Shown: positions 35,123-44,265 of the stretch, one piece after another
Numbering within the stretch: the first letter of the stretch is position 1
Layout: the number at the start of each line of letters is the position of its first letter
From: Nitrospira sp.
Lineage (GTDB): Bacteria; Nitrospirota; Nitrospiria; Nitrospirales; Nitrospiraceae
Length of the DNA stretch: 64,000 nt
NCBI GenBank assembly: GCA_024760545.1
Contig: CP060501.1
Coordinates: 3,736,036 to 3,800,035, forward strand
Direction: 5' to 3'
Notes under the pieces: model-generated
Told to the model about the DNA's origin: nothing
The model's database searches: none
What the model saw: only the letters and a program-made list of their open reading frames with translations
Program-made: the position numbers and the translations under genes

Positions 35123-36735
35123 TGATGTCTCCGTATGTTCCGCTCGGTGTTCCAGATAGGCAGATCAATGGTGAACTCAGTTCCGTGCCCTACGTGGCTC
35201 TTCACGGCCAGCCTGCCGCCGCTGTCGGTCACCACGCGGTGACAGATCGCCAGCCCAAGTCCCGTCCCTCCTTGATCATGCCGGGTCGTGAAGAACGGTT
35301 CGAAAATTCTGGGGAGGTGCTCCGAAGGGATCCCTGTGCCCGTGTCCCCGATCGTCAAGCGAACCGTCGCTTCTTCGATCGGAGCGCCTTCACCCACCAT
35401 GACAATTCCAGGAGGCCTTTCGCCGCACGCGATACGGGTCCGGATGGTCAATTCTCCGCCGAGCGGCATCGCTTGGATGGCGTTGGTGACCAGATTGAAC
35501 AGCAACCCGTGCAGCGCACGGGCATCCCCGGCGACCGGTGGAAGATCGTCTTGCAAGTCGGTCTTCAGGGTGACGTGCTGCCTCGGCAGACCGGGGGAGA
35601 GGAGGGTCGTCACCTCCTGGATAGTTCCATTGAGATTCACACGGGCTGAGCGGAGCTGCATACGAGTCTGATCCAACAGCTGCTTGATGATACTGACCAT
35701 ACGGTTGACTTCCGACCGAATGACGGCAAGATGCCGGTGGCGACTGGCGGAATCAGTCGTGCCAGTGAGCATTTGCAGATGACCGGAGAGTGCGTTCAAA
35801 GGGTTGCCCAATTCATGGGCCACGGTGGCAGAAAATTCTCCCAGTGCAGCTAACCGTTGACTTCGTTCAGCGGCAAGCCTTGCTTCGACGAGTTCGAGAT
35901 TGGCTCGCTGCAGTTCCTCGGTTGCCTCCGCGACCCGAATCTGAAGTGTTTCGTTGAAATGGCGAACCTTGTCCAGGAGAGCATCCTTTTCTATCCCGGC
36001 TTCCCGTACGCGATCGAGCATCTTATTGAACTGAATCGCCACCTCTTGGATTTCGGAGGGGTAGTGGGTCAGCGGATGGCTGGATAGGTTTTCCGCTTCG
36101 ACACTTCGTATGGCATGCAACAGCCGGTGAACAGGCCGATGGACCTTGACCCGGATCAAGAGCCACAAGGTCAGCGATGTGACGGCCACAACGCCGATGC
36201 CAATTGACTTGGCCAACTCGGTTTCCTGCTTGATGAGGTCGTCGTACTCCTTCACAGAAAACAGTCCGCGTAAGGCCCCAACGACCTTGCCGTCAATCTC
36301 AATCGGAGCGGTCATGCGCACGGCTCTCTCTCCCGATGCATCCTCGAGTTGCATGACGGAGCCCCTCGCTTCAACCTTCGCCCGTTCCTGTGAATCCAAT
36401 ATCGTTGGCACCAACTGAGACTCGGTGCTCGCAATGAGGGAACTGGATTGAGGTGAGATCTCGTACACCGAGAGCCGCAGAATTTCGGGGTGGATCTCGA
36501 TGATCTCATGGATCAAACCTTCCAGAGCCCTCACGTCTTGGATTCCGCCTGCCTGGCTAATCATGGCGCTGACTGACTGGGAAAGGAGCACAAACGCAAT
36601 CTCCCGGTTGTGCGTTCCCGCACGATCGATGATCTGACGTTCAAGAATGGTAATAAATACAATCGAGAGCGCCACGAGCATCACCCCGGTGATGGTGACC
36701 CAAACCATGATGCCTCGAAACTTGAATGGCTTCAT
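35119..36735 (-). CDS. Membrane sensor histidine kinase with HAMP
   Basis: 538 residues from ATG 36735 with GGAG upstream; the frame extends 27 codons further without a good site. An N-terminal helix (MVWVTITGVMLVALSIVFITI), a periplasmic sensor of about 150 residues, a second helix (IGIGVVAVTSLTLWLLI) and HAMP are followed by a coiled coil. The kinase core has the H box TVAHELGNPLNALSGH (His307), N box NLVTNAIQAMP, G1 GDTGTGIPSEH, FEPFFTTR and G2 GGTGLGLAICH. This is the NtrB/ZraS-like layout used with sigma-54 activators. It is translated with the regulator that follows it. Confidence 0.92.
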   Translation of the reverse strand: MKPFKFRGIMVWVTITGVMLVALSIVFITILERQIIDRAGTHNREIAFVLLSQSVSAMISQAGGIQDVRALEGLIHEIIEIHPEILRLSVYEISPQSSSLIASTESQLVPTILDSQERAKVEARGSVMQLEDASGERAVRMTAPIEIDGKVVGALRGLFSVKEYDDLIKQETELAKSIGIGVVAVTSLTLWLLIRVKVHRPVHRLLHAIRSVEAENLSSHPLTHYPSEIQEVAIQFNKMLDRVREAGIEKDALLDKVRHFNETLQIRVAEATEELQRANLELVEARLAAERSQRLAALGEFSATVAHELGNPLNALSGHLQMLTGTTDSASRHRHLAVIRSEVNRMVSIIKQLLDQTRMQLRSARVNLNGTIQEVTTLLSPGLPRQHVTLKTDLQDDLPPVAGDARALHGLLFNLVTNAIQAMPLGGELTIRTRIACGERPPGIVMVGEGAPIEEATVRLTIGDTGTGIPSEHLPRIFEPFFTTRHDQGGTGLGLAICHRVVTDSGGRLAVKSHVGHGTEFTIDLPIWNTERNIRRHQ

Positions 36736-37104
36736 GGATGTCTCCACCGCATTGATTCTATTGATATTATTTGAAAGGCGAGTTGAAGACGGAGAAATAT
36801 GCTCCTCTATCTTCACCGTTCTTCACCGTTGTAAGACTCCTGAGCGTCCATTATGTTGCTGAATCAGGCACACGACTGCCGTTGAAAGACGGTTCCAACC
36901 CCTCGTTCGCACGGTGTGACATACACAAGCGATGCCGCGATGGGCAGCCCTGTCATTGTCACACCATACGGCACCTGTTCCATGCGATATATCGGTGCCT
37001 CCTCAAGCACCATCCCGCCTCGATCCACGAGGAAAATTGCTCTGAGAAGCATTCCCATCACCGAATGAACACACGACCACCGCTCCGTATCTGATGGTGA
37101 CCTG

Positions 37105-37126
37105 TGGCACAGATGTGTCTGTGCCA
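37105..37126 (+). promoter_or_regulatory. Perfect inverted repeat upstream of the RND operon, likely activator site
   Basis: TGGCACAGA (37105-37113) and TCTGTGCCA (37118-37126) are exact complements separated by TGTG. It sits about 130 bases upstream of the candidate sigma-54 promoter, the usual distance for an enhancer site. Similar half-sites (TGNCACA, TGTGNCA) recur across 36930-37280. The divergent NtrC-type regulator is the natural candidate to bind it. Confidence 0.5.
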
Positions 37127-37237
37127 AGCGGATACCTTTGGCACTCGTGTGTCATTGTGGTACGCCAGATTTTTTCCAATCATACCCAGCGCATCGAATT
37201 GCCACAGAATTCCGTGACACAGATCCTTTGCGCACCC

Positions 37238-37253
37238 AGGCAAACTCCTTGCT
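37238..37253 (+). promoter_or_regulatory. Candidate sigma-54 promoter for the RND operon
   Basis: AGGCAAACTCCTTGCT has the -24 GG and -12 GC at exact 10-base spacing. It matches the consensus TGGCACNNNNNTTGCW except at two -24 positions. Transcription would start near 37264, about 170 bases before the RND gene. TCACA-N6-TGTGA (37261-37276) overlaps the predicted start and could be a repressor or autoregulation site. Confidence 0.5.
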
Positions 37254-37434
37254 CATTGGCTCACACATCGTTGTGACAGGGTGTCGGTTGCTGAGCGCGT
37301 CAAAAGAGCTGATGAATCACTATTAGACGTAAATGAACATAAAACGAGGTTGGAATTAACCAGAACGTGCTCGCATCCGAGGCGACGCTGGTCTACATGA
37401 AACAATAGCCCCTATCCGCCGAGAGGTAGCTCGC

Positions 37435-40400
37435 ATGAATAAGCTCGTCCAGGTAGCCCTAAGTAAGCCCTATACCTTTGTGGTTCTCGCCGTCCTCATC
37501 GTGCTGTTCGGCGCGTTGGCGGTGACTGAAGCTCCGACCGACGTCTTTCCGGTGATCCAAATTCCCGTCAGTTCCATCGTCTGGATCTACGACAACCTGA
37601 TGCCGGCGGACGTCGAGGGCCGCATTACCTATGTGTTTGAACGATTTCTGACTCAGACGGTCGAGGGCATCAAATACATCTGGAGTAATTCGTTATTCGG
37701 GAACGCCATCATCAATGTCTATCTTCAGGACGGAGTCGACCTGGGTGGGAGCGAAGCCGATATCGCGGCGATTTCGCAGACGACCGTCAAGGCGCTTCCG
37801 CCGGATATTAACGCGCCGATGGTCATGCGGCTGTTCCCTTCTCAGGTGCCGGTGGCTACATTGCAAATCACTTCGGATACGCTGACCCCGGCGGAACTCT
37901 ATAACCTCTCCATTATGCGAGTCCGTCCCCTCCTCGTCACGATCCCTGGCGCGATCCTGCCGCACCCCTATGGGGGCCAGGACATGCAGGTCATGATCAA
38001 TCTCGATCAGCAGAAACTACTCGCCCGTCACCTCACCCCGGCGGATATTCACGAGGCTGTTTCCAGGCAGAATTTGGTGCTGCCGGGAGGGGATATCAAG
38101 CTGAAGGCGACCGACTGGCTCGTCCTGACGAATGCATCCGCATTGAAGATCGAGGATTTCGACGAAATCCCGATCAAGCGAGACGGCAACTCCTTCATTC
38201 ATTTGCGTGACGTGGCCGTCACTCGCCTCGCCGGCCGGGTGCAAACGAACGCCGTGATCGTTGAGGGCCAGCAAGCCGTCATCGTCGTGGTCATGAAAAG
38301 CAGCGAGGCCTCCACGTTAGAAGTCGTGCACGGAATAAAGGAAATCATTCCGCGCCTCCAGGATGTTCTGCCGAAAGATGTCAAAGTCAAGCTCCTCATC
38401 GATGCCTCGCAATTCGTAAAAGATGCGATTGCGGACGTGGTGCACGAAATGCTGACTGCCGCCGCGCTGGTGGGGCTCATCGTGTTACTCCTCCTGGGAT
38501 CCTGGCGACCGACGCTCATCGTCCTCACCTCGCTCCCGCTCTCTATCCTGAGCGCGCTCATTTTGCTGCACATTCAAGAAGAGTCGATTAACGTCATGAC
38601 CCTGGGCGGATTGGCGCTGGCCGTCGGCATTCTCGTCGACAACGCCGCGGTCATGATCGAAAATGTCGACACTCACCTCGCGATGGGTAAAGCGCTGGAG
38701 GAGGCGATCATCGAGGCCGCCAATCAGATCCTCTTGCCCACGTTCGTCGCCACGCTCGCCATTACGATTGTCTGGGTGCCGCTGTTTCATCTGAGCGGAA
38801 TCTCCGGCTGGGTCTTCCCGCCAATGGCGAAAGCGGTCATCTATTCGATGGTGGCTTCCTTTATCTTGACGTATACGTTGGTGCCGACCATGGCGAAATA
38901 TATCCTGAAGCCTCACGGTGGCCCGCATACATCCGGGCACGAAGGCCACCACCAAGCGGGCCAATCGGGGAGTGCTCTCGTCCGCTTCCAGCAGTGGTTC
39001 CAACACAGCTTTGATCGCTTCCGCGACGGCTACAGTGCTCGCCTCAAACTGGCGGTGGCCCATCGTGGCATGTTCGTCACGGTCTCGTTCGTGATATCGA
39101 TGGGTTCCCTTGTGCTCTTTTACTTCAGCGGCACGGAGTTCTTCCCCGAGATCAAGTCCGGGATCATGCAGTTGCACATGCGGGCGCCCCTGGGTACGCG
39201 CATCGAAGTGGCCGCTCGGTTGACCTCCCTGGTCGCGAAGGATATCGAACAACTGCTGCCGGGCCAGGTGGAATCCATTGTCAGCAATTGCGGCATTCCA
39301 GTCGGGGCCCACAACCTCGCCTTCATTCCAACACCGACCGTTGGTACGCAGGACTGCGACCTCACCATTTCGTTAAAAAACGGACAGTCGCCCGTGTGGG
39401 ACTATCGCCGCACCCTCCGCAAGGGGCTGAATGCCCGCTATCCAGGAACCGAATTCACCTTTCAGCCGGCCGATCTCACCGCGAAAATCCTCAATTTCGG
39501 CTCTCTCGCGCCGATCGATGTGCAGATCAACGGTCCGGACATCTATGCCAACCATGAGTTTGCCCGTAAATTGGCAGGAAGGTTGCGGCAGATCCCCGGC
39601 TCCACCGACGTGGTGGTCCAGCAACCGATGGGCATGCCGACGCTACTTGCAGAGGCAGATCGACGGTTCGCGCTGGGGATGAACCTGGACCAGACGGACT
39701 TCGGGAACAATATGCTCGTCACCACCGCCGGCAGCCAACAGGTCGATCAGAAGTATTGGCTCGATCGCGCGACCGGCATGTCTTATCGGATCAATGTGTA
39801 TACGCCGCAACCGCAGCTCACGAGTCTCAAAGATCTTATGACTGTCCCCATCGCTAAGGAAGGACACGAGTCCACGTCGGAGGGAGGAGTCGTGAATCCT
39901 CAGCTCCTCGGAAACCTCGCCAATTTAAGACCGGTCGGTACACCGGGGGCGGTCACGCACGGGAATATCATGCCGCTGATCGACGTCTATGTTGCCGCAG
40001 AGGACCGGTCCCTCGGCGAGGTCCTTGCGGATGTCCAGCAGATCACGCATCAGATGGAAGGAGAGCTGCCCACGGGTGCAGTGATTGAAATAAAGGGCCA
40101 GGCCGAGGTGATGCACCAGGCTCTGGTTGAAATGCTCTTGGGGCTCCTGGTCGCAGTCGTATTGGTATATCTCTTGATCGTCGTCAACTTTCAGTCATGG
40201 CTCGATCCCTTCATTATCATTACGGCCTTGCCCGGAGCCTTGGCTGGTATCGCGTGGGCCCTGTTCATCACTCATACGAATATTTCCGTGCCGGCTCTCA
40301 TGGGCGCCATCATGACCATGGGTACGGCAACCGCCAATTCCATCCTTCTCGTGTCATACGCCCGCGAGCGGATCGCTGTCCATGGCGACGCTCTGTTGGC

Positions 40401-40626
40401 TGCGGTAGAAGCCGGTACGGCTCGTATTCGGCCGGTGCTCATGACTGCAGCAGCCATGATCTTCGGCATGCTTCCGATGGCGACGGCGAACTCACAAAAT
40501 GCGCCGCTCGGTCGTGCCGTCATGGGCGGCTTGTTCGTTGCCACCCTGTTTACGCTGTTCTTCGTTCCATGCGTCTATGCCATGATCTATTCTCGACGAA
40601 CCGCCGTGCAAAAGGAGTCTATCTGA
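37435..40626 (+). CDS. RND-family efflux pump inner-membrane subunit
   Basis: 1063 residues, the full length of AcrB/CzcA-type pumps. N-terminal helix VVLAVLIVLFGALAV and two large periplasmic loops between helices 1-2 and 7-8 are evident. Helix 4 carries GILVDNAAVMIENV, where AcrB has two Asp (DD); here it is Asp-Asn. Helix 10 carries MGTATANSILLV where AcrB has the relay Lys; it is absent. This is the pattern I recall for an RND subgroup distinct from the classical drug pumps. A His-rich loop (GGPHTSGHEGHHQAG) precedes helix 7 and might sense metal. The adaptor gene follows by one base. No outer-membrane gene is linked, so a channel elsewhere must serve. Substrate unknown. Confidence 0.9.
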   Translation: MNKLVQVALSKPYTFVVLAVLIVLFGALAVTEAPTDVFPVIQIPVSSIVWIYDNLMPADVEGRITYVFERFLTQTVEGIKYIWSNSLFGNAIINVYLQDGVDLGGSEADIAAISQTTVKALPPDINAPMVMRLFPSQVPVATLQITSDTLTPAELYNLSIMRVRPLLVTIPGAILPHPYGGQDMQVMINLDQQKLLARHLTPADIHEAVSRQNLVLPGGDIKLKATDWLVLTNASALKIEDFDEIPIKRDGNSFIHLRDVAVTRLAGRVQTNAVIVEGQQAVIVVVMKSSEASTLEVVHGIKEIIPRLQDVLPKDVKVKLLIDASQFVKDAIADVVHEMLTAAALVGLIVLLLLGSWRPTLIVLTSLPLSILSALILLHIQEESINVMTLGGLALAVGILVDNAAVMIENVDTHLAMGKALEEAIIEAANQILLPTFVATLAITIVWVPLFHLSGISGWVFPPMAKAVIYSMVASFILTYTLVPTMAKYILKPHGGPHTSGHEGHHQAGQSGSALVRFQQWFQHSFDRFRDGYSARLKLAVAHRGMFVTVSFVISMGSLVLFYFSGTEFFPEIKSGIMQLHMRAPLGTRIEVAARLTSLVAKDIEQLLPGQVESIVSNCGIPVGAHNLAFIPTPTVGTQDCDLTISLKNGQSPVWDYRRTLRKGLNARYPGTEFTFQPADLTAKILNFGSLAPIDVQINGPDIYANHEFARKLAGRLRQIPGSTDVVVQQPMGMPTLLAEADRRFALGMNLDQTDFGNNMLVTTAGSQQVDQKYWLDRATGMSYRINVYTPQPQLTSLKDLMTVPIAKEGHESTSEGGVVNPQLLGNLANLRPVGTPGAVTHGNIMPLIDVYVAAEDRSLGEVLADVQQITHQMEGELPTGAVIEIKGQAEVMHQALVEMLLGLLVAVVLVYLLIVVNFQSWLDPFIIITALPGALAGIAWALFITHTNISVPALMGAIMTMGTATANSILLVSYARERIAVHGDALLAAVEAGTARIRPVLMTAAAMIFGMLPMATANSQNAPLGRAVMGGLFVATLFTLFFVPCVYAMIYSRRTAVQKESI

Positions 40627-40627
40627 C

Positions 40628-41842
40628 ATGAATGCCATGAGCGGAAAACTAGGCGTGGTTTTAACCGTCATCTTAGTTCTCATGTTCCTCGTGTACCGGT
40701 ACGTTGAAGGTCAACAGGCGGGTAAAGCATTGGAGGAGACCACCCTCGAAGCCGCCATCCCATCTGTAGCCCTCATACAAGCCAAACCGTCGCCGGCAAC
40801 CGATTCCATTACGCTGCCCGGCACGATTGAGGGGTGGTACGAGGCGCCCATCTATGCGCGTGTCGAAGGCTACGTGAAGGCCTGGTACAAGGACTATGGC
40901 AGTCTTGTGAAGAAAGGTGACATCCTCGCCGAAATCAATACACCGGATCTCGATGCCGAATATCGACAGGCCCATGCAGATTTGCAGGCCGAGCGTGCCA
41001 GGAACGCACTGGCTCAACTGACCGCCCAGCGCTACCTCGCCATGCGAGAAAACCAAGCGCTTTCTGAGCAAGCCATCTCCGTACAACTTGCTGAAGCGAA
41101 AGCAGCGGCAGCGAAACTCGCGGCGGCTGAGCAAAAGGTGAAGAATATTGAGGCCTTCATTGGATTTAAACAGATCATCGCACCCTTCGACGGAGTGGTG
41201 ATACAGCGGAACATCAATGTCGGGGACTTGGTGTCCAAAGAAGGCAGCATCAATACCACCAACGCCAAAAACAACCTGTTTACCGTCGCTGTGGTGGATA
41301 AGCTGCGTCTGTTTGTGAACGTACCGGCAAATTTTGGTCCCTTCCTGAACCCCGGCCTGACGGCCGAAGTAACCGTGCCGCAAATCCCCAAGCGCCATTT
41401 CGCCTTCGAATTCTTGACCGTGGCGAAAGGGTTCGATGTGAACACCCGCACGGCGGTCACGGTCTTTACCCTGGACAACAAGGACCGCATGCTCTGGCCG
41501 GGTTCCTATGCCACCGTGCGGCTGACGGCCCCGGTGGAGGCAGGCGTGATCACGATTCCGACCAGCGCGATGGTATTTCAGGAGCATGGCACGCAGGTGG
41601 CCGTCCTCACAGAGGACGACCGGATTCATTACAAATCGATTGCCGTGGCTAAAATGCTTGACAGCACTGTTGAGGTCCAAGATGGGATCGCCGAAAACGA
41701 CCGTATCGTCAATAACCCCAGTAGCGCGTTGCTCGAAGGAGACAAGGTGCGGATCGTGAAGCCTGCTCCAGGGTACGACCTGCTGACTGAGGAAGGAACG
41801 GCACCCATCGTACCCAAGGAACAACTAGCAAAGCCTCTATGA
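40628..41842 (+). CDS. RND periplasmic adaptor (membrane-fusion protein)
   Basis: 404 residues. An N-terminal signal/anchor (LGVVLTVILVLMFLVYRYV) is followed by the lipoyl-like half (PIYARVEGYVKAWYKDYG), a coiled-coil hairpin rich in Ala/Glu/Gln (about 105-180), the second half (IIAPFDGVVIQRNINVGDLV) and a beta-barrel region (ITIPTSAMVFQEHG). This is the AcrA-type plan. It follows the RND gene by one base and shares its promoter. The pump-first gene order is less common than adaptor-first. Confidence 0.9.
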   Translation: MNAMSGKLGVVLTVILVLMFLVYRYVEGQQAGKALEETTLEAAIPSVALIQAKPSPATDSITLPGTIEGWYEAPIYARVEGYVKAWYKDYGSLVKKGDILAEINTPDLDAEYRQAHADLQAERARNALAQLTAQRYLAMRENQALSEQAISVQLAEAKAAAAKLAAAEQKVKNIEAFIGFKQIIAPFDGVVIQRNINVGDLVSKEGSINTTNAKNNLFTVAVVDKLRLFVNVPANFGPFLNPGLTAEVTVPQIPKRHFAFEFLTVAKGFDVNTRTAVTVFTLDNKDRMLWPGSYATVRLTAPVEAGVITIPTSAMVFQEHGTQVAVLTEDDRIHYKSIAVAKMLDSTVEVQDGIAENDRIVNNPSSALLEGDKVRIVKPAPGYDLLTEEGTAPIVPKEQLAKPL

Positions 41843-41972
41843 CACCACGGTTGTTTATGGAGTCACACGTACAAGCGGCATCCGATACACTCGTTACCTG
41901 TCGCAGCTGGCGATGGCCACGCTCGCGTTGTCACCCATATGGTATGGGTCTGGAAAGAAGGATGGTGCGCAC

Positions 41973-42281
41973 ATGAGAAATCTCATCATCGTGGCTCGGA
42001 ACTCGATGCTAAGCGACTTAGAAGAGCTCTTACACAAAAACGGGGTTACGGCGTACTCCATCCTCAACAACGTCATGGGGAAGGGCGGGGCTGGTCGAGT
42101 CTATGGGACATTTCTCAGCCCTGAGATCAATGCCATTATTTTTGCAGTTCTCCCCTCAGACCAAGTGGAGAGGGCCGTCATCGCGTTGAAGACGCTTCAC
42201 ACCACACGAACCGACGCTGCTCCATATGACACACCTATCCCGCTCAAGGTATTTTCTTCTCCGTGTGAAGAGCATCTGTAA
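41973..42281 (+). CDS. PII-like protein associated with RND efflux (DUF3240-like)
   Basis: 102 residues from ATG 41973. MRNLIIVARNSMLSDLEELL and the glycine-rich turn GKGGAGRVYGTF followed by NAIIFAVLPSDQVERAVIALK fit a ferredoxin-like PII fold; DUF3240 members of this type are often linked to CzcA-like pumps. It lacks the full T-loop and tyrosine of nitrogen-regulating GlnB. It probably senses a ligand or metal and modulates the pump. It lies 130 bases behind the adaptor gene on the same strand. Confidence 0.65.
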   Translation: MRNLIIVARNSMLSDLEELLHKNGVTAYSILNNVMGKGGAGRVYGTFLSPEINAIIFAVLPSDQVERAVIALKTLHTTRTDAAPYDTPIPLKVFSSPCEEHL

Positions 42282-42368
42282 CGCGCTGGACTAGGCCTCG
42301 AGAGCATACAAACCCGGGGCCCTCACTTGCTGAGCACCACAAGCGCATGGAAGAAGGCTTCCATTGAA

Positions 42369-42575
42369 GATGCCCTATGAGGAGGCCAAGAAACGGGCAG
42401 AGCCGTATACCAAGATCGTAGGCGAGCTGCCAGAAATGCGAAAAGATGCGGTTTCATCCAGCAATCGATCAACCTGGCGAAACCGGCCTATGTCTTGGTG
42501 AATAACCGGTCAGAGGACAATGCGCCGCTCACGATTCAGGCGTTGATATCCGCGCTACTCCCGCCCGCGTCATGA
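42369..42575 (+). pseudogene. Remnant of a DUF72-like protein C-terminus
   Basis: One frame reads YEEAKKRAEPYTKIVGELPE then breaks. A frame shift resumes NLAKPAYVLVNNRSEDNAP ... LTIQALISALL to a stop at 42575. The NNRSEDNAPLT pattern is that of the DUF72 C-terminus. The N-terminal two-thirds is missing, so this is a decayed fragment. Confidence 0.6.
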
Positions 42576-42578
42576 TGA

Positions 42579-42797
42579 CTAGTGATCAGGTCGAGGCGCT
42601 TTACTGAAAGGCATGCCGTGTTTTCTCTGCCATACTTCGAGCGCTGCCTGCAGGATCAGCACCGTGTTGTAGATTAAATCGCGTTCACTATCTGCGAGCG
42701 GCTTACCGGATAGAAGATGCCGTTCGATCGGCGTGCAGCTCGACACAAACCGAACCACTGAGCGTGTGAATGGTACCGGATCACCGGAGTTGGCCAT
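42579..42797 (-). CDS. Small helical protein, 72 residues
   Basis: GAGGGCATT precedes the ATG. Begins MANSGDPVPFTRSVVRFV and continues with a helical segment LIYNTVLILQAALEVWQR. No signal peptide or known motif is visible. It starts just after the DUF72 remnant on the opposite strand. Function unknown. Confidence 0.45.
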   Translation of the reverse strand: MANSGDPVPFTRSVVRFVSSCTPIERHLLSGKPLADSERDLIYNTVLILQAALEVWQRKHGMPFSKAPRPDH

Positions 42798-42928
42798 AAT
42801 GCCCTCGTGGGTTAGGCGGTGCTGTACCGCGCACCACCGTGGTTGGCCGTCGATGGACTGGCGGCAGTAAATGTTCTTCGATAGTTTACTGACTCATGTC
42901 CCCTTCGGCGGCTGCCGATTGCGCTCAG

Positions 42929-43132
42929 TCAGGACTCGCGCTCTCTCTGTCGGCTCGTTAACGACCAGACCAACGCACCCACCCAGCCGACCACCGTCCA
43001 TCCTAACGAGAGATTCACGACCAAAATCGTGATGCAGTTGCGATGTCCTCGCCCGAGGGCGACAAACGAGGGAATGCAATACAAGAACGCGGTGCCCACG
43101 ACGTAAAGATCAGTGACGATATCATCGTCCAT
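42929..43132 (-). CDS. Superinfection-immunity-like membrane protein
   Basis: 67 residues from ATG 43132; a GTG three codons earlier is possible. Two membrane segments with the family's signature: YCIPSFVALGRGHRN, then ITILVVNLSLGWTVVGWVGALVW. These match the Imm-superinfection family, named after phage T4 Imm, common as small inner-membrane proteins in bacteria. A role against phage entry is known only for T4 Imm; here it is an inference. Confidence 0.7.
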   Translation of the reverse strand: MDDDIVTDLYVVGTAFLYCIPSFVALGRGHRNCITILVVNLSLGWTVVGWVGALVWSLTSRQRERES

Positions 43133-43171
43133 GGGGCACACCCTTCCTTCGAGGTCGCAGGGCGTTCTCTT

Positions 43172-43288
43172 CTAGTGGCTCTTCGGCAGAAGCCTTTCTA
43201 CGTCAATCACAGAAGCTCGTTTCCCCTTCCCTTTATCGGGGTACTTCTTCAGAAGATCCGTAATCGCATCTTCAACAAGTTCGTTCAT
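43172..43288 (-). CDS. Possible small ribbon-helix-helix protein or its remnant
   Basis: 38 residues from ATG 43288: MNELVEDAITDLLKKYPDK, then a Lys-rich turn and ASVIDVERLLPKSH. The frame upstream, back to a TAG, reads VSVDHERD in the same register, which looks like the beta strand of an RHH protein, so the original start may have been lost. Confidence 0.35.
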   Translation of the reverse strand: MNELVEDAITDLLKKYPDKGKGKRASVIDVERLLPKSH

Positions 43289-43545
43289 GTCCCTTTCATG
43301 ATCTACTGAAACATGCTCCAGATCCTACATACGTGAGGGCCAAGACGTAGCCCATACTGCTGTTTCACGTTTTCTGAGCGTGGTCTAGGCATGAGTGGGC
43401 GAACTGTAGCAGATGACCTTCGGGCTATCAATCGGTGGAACCCGACATCATTATCAGCATACGCCTATCATGCCAAACCGATGCACGCATCGCTGGCGGG
43501 ACAAGGATGGGCGCATGTCTTCTCAGCCATACTTGCACCTAGAAG

Positions 43546-43866
43546 CTAGTCGATTTCGGCTTCAACGCCAACAAAACGTATCGGACGATCTCGACTGAGA
43601 TGCTGCGGCGTAAGAATGTAGGTACCATACATAGTAGGGATCCAGATTCTGTTCGCCGTGGTCTCACAGAATCCCGACAATACATAGGCGAGGCCCCCGA
43701 CGATGCCACCCCCGAGAGCAAATGTTGCTTTAAACGGGAAATAGAGGATCGTGGCAGCGGCGGCAGTGAGCTGTATGTCAGGAGGGCCCTGACTCCAAGC
43801 CGGAGGAACCAGGACCGAACAGCAGGTGAGGACCACGATGAGAAGCACGAGTGGGAAGAATCTCAT
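43546..43866 (-). CDS. Exported protein with hydrophobic glycine-rich segment
   Basis: 106 residues with GAAGGGG before the ATG. Signal peptide FFPLVLLIVVLTCCSVLVPPAWS. The mature part has a second hydrophobic stretch (FALGGGIVGGLAYVL) and a Tyr/Pro-containing end (TMYGTYILTPQHL). Likely in the envelope. Family not recognised. Confidence 0.55.
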   Translation of the reverse strand: MRFFPLVLLIVVLTCCSVLVPPAWSQGPPDIQLTAAAATILYFPFKATFALGGGIVGGLAYVLSGFCETTANRIWIPTMYGTYILTPQHLSRDRPIRFVGVEAEID

Positions 43867-44265
43867 GTGCGGCCCCTTCGTTCGTAAGCCGCCGGTCCTA
43901 ACTTCAACTGTTTCAAATAGTCTCTTGTTTATTGACTTCCAGCCGCTGCCTAACAGCGAAAGGCAACAATCATCAAGACAAGTTACGGTGACAACCGGCG
44001 GCCTACGCAGTCGAAGACACAGTGGGCGAGATCATGAATGAACGTTGCTCAAGGTTTCTACCCGGGCACAGGCAGACGCTGAATTTGCCACGGTCGGCAT
44101 AAATAGGATAATTCTAATCTAGCCGAAGCTCAGATTTTGGAACCTTCTGCTTTACAATCCAGTCCGGAGAGATGCTGAACCGCCAGCGCCATGCGACCTA
44201 TAAAGACGAACGGACGAAGGAGTAATCACGATACCCTCATACATATTTGAAACAGAGAGGACATC
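43867..44265. other. Intergenic region, divergent start sites, no gene
   Basis: 399 bases between divergent genes at 43866 (-) and 44266 (+). It must hold both promoters, but I could not assign either with confidence. Confidence 0.45.

Noticed and set aside
34472-35649. Forward frames opposite the regulator and kinase genes
   Set aside because: They lie antisense to genes with full family motifs.
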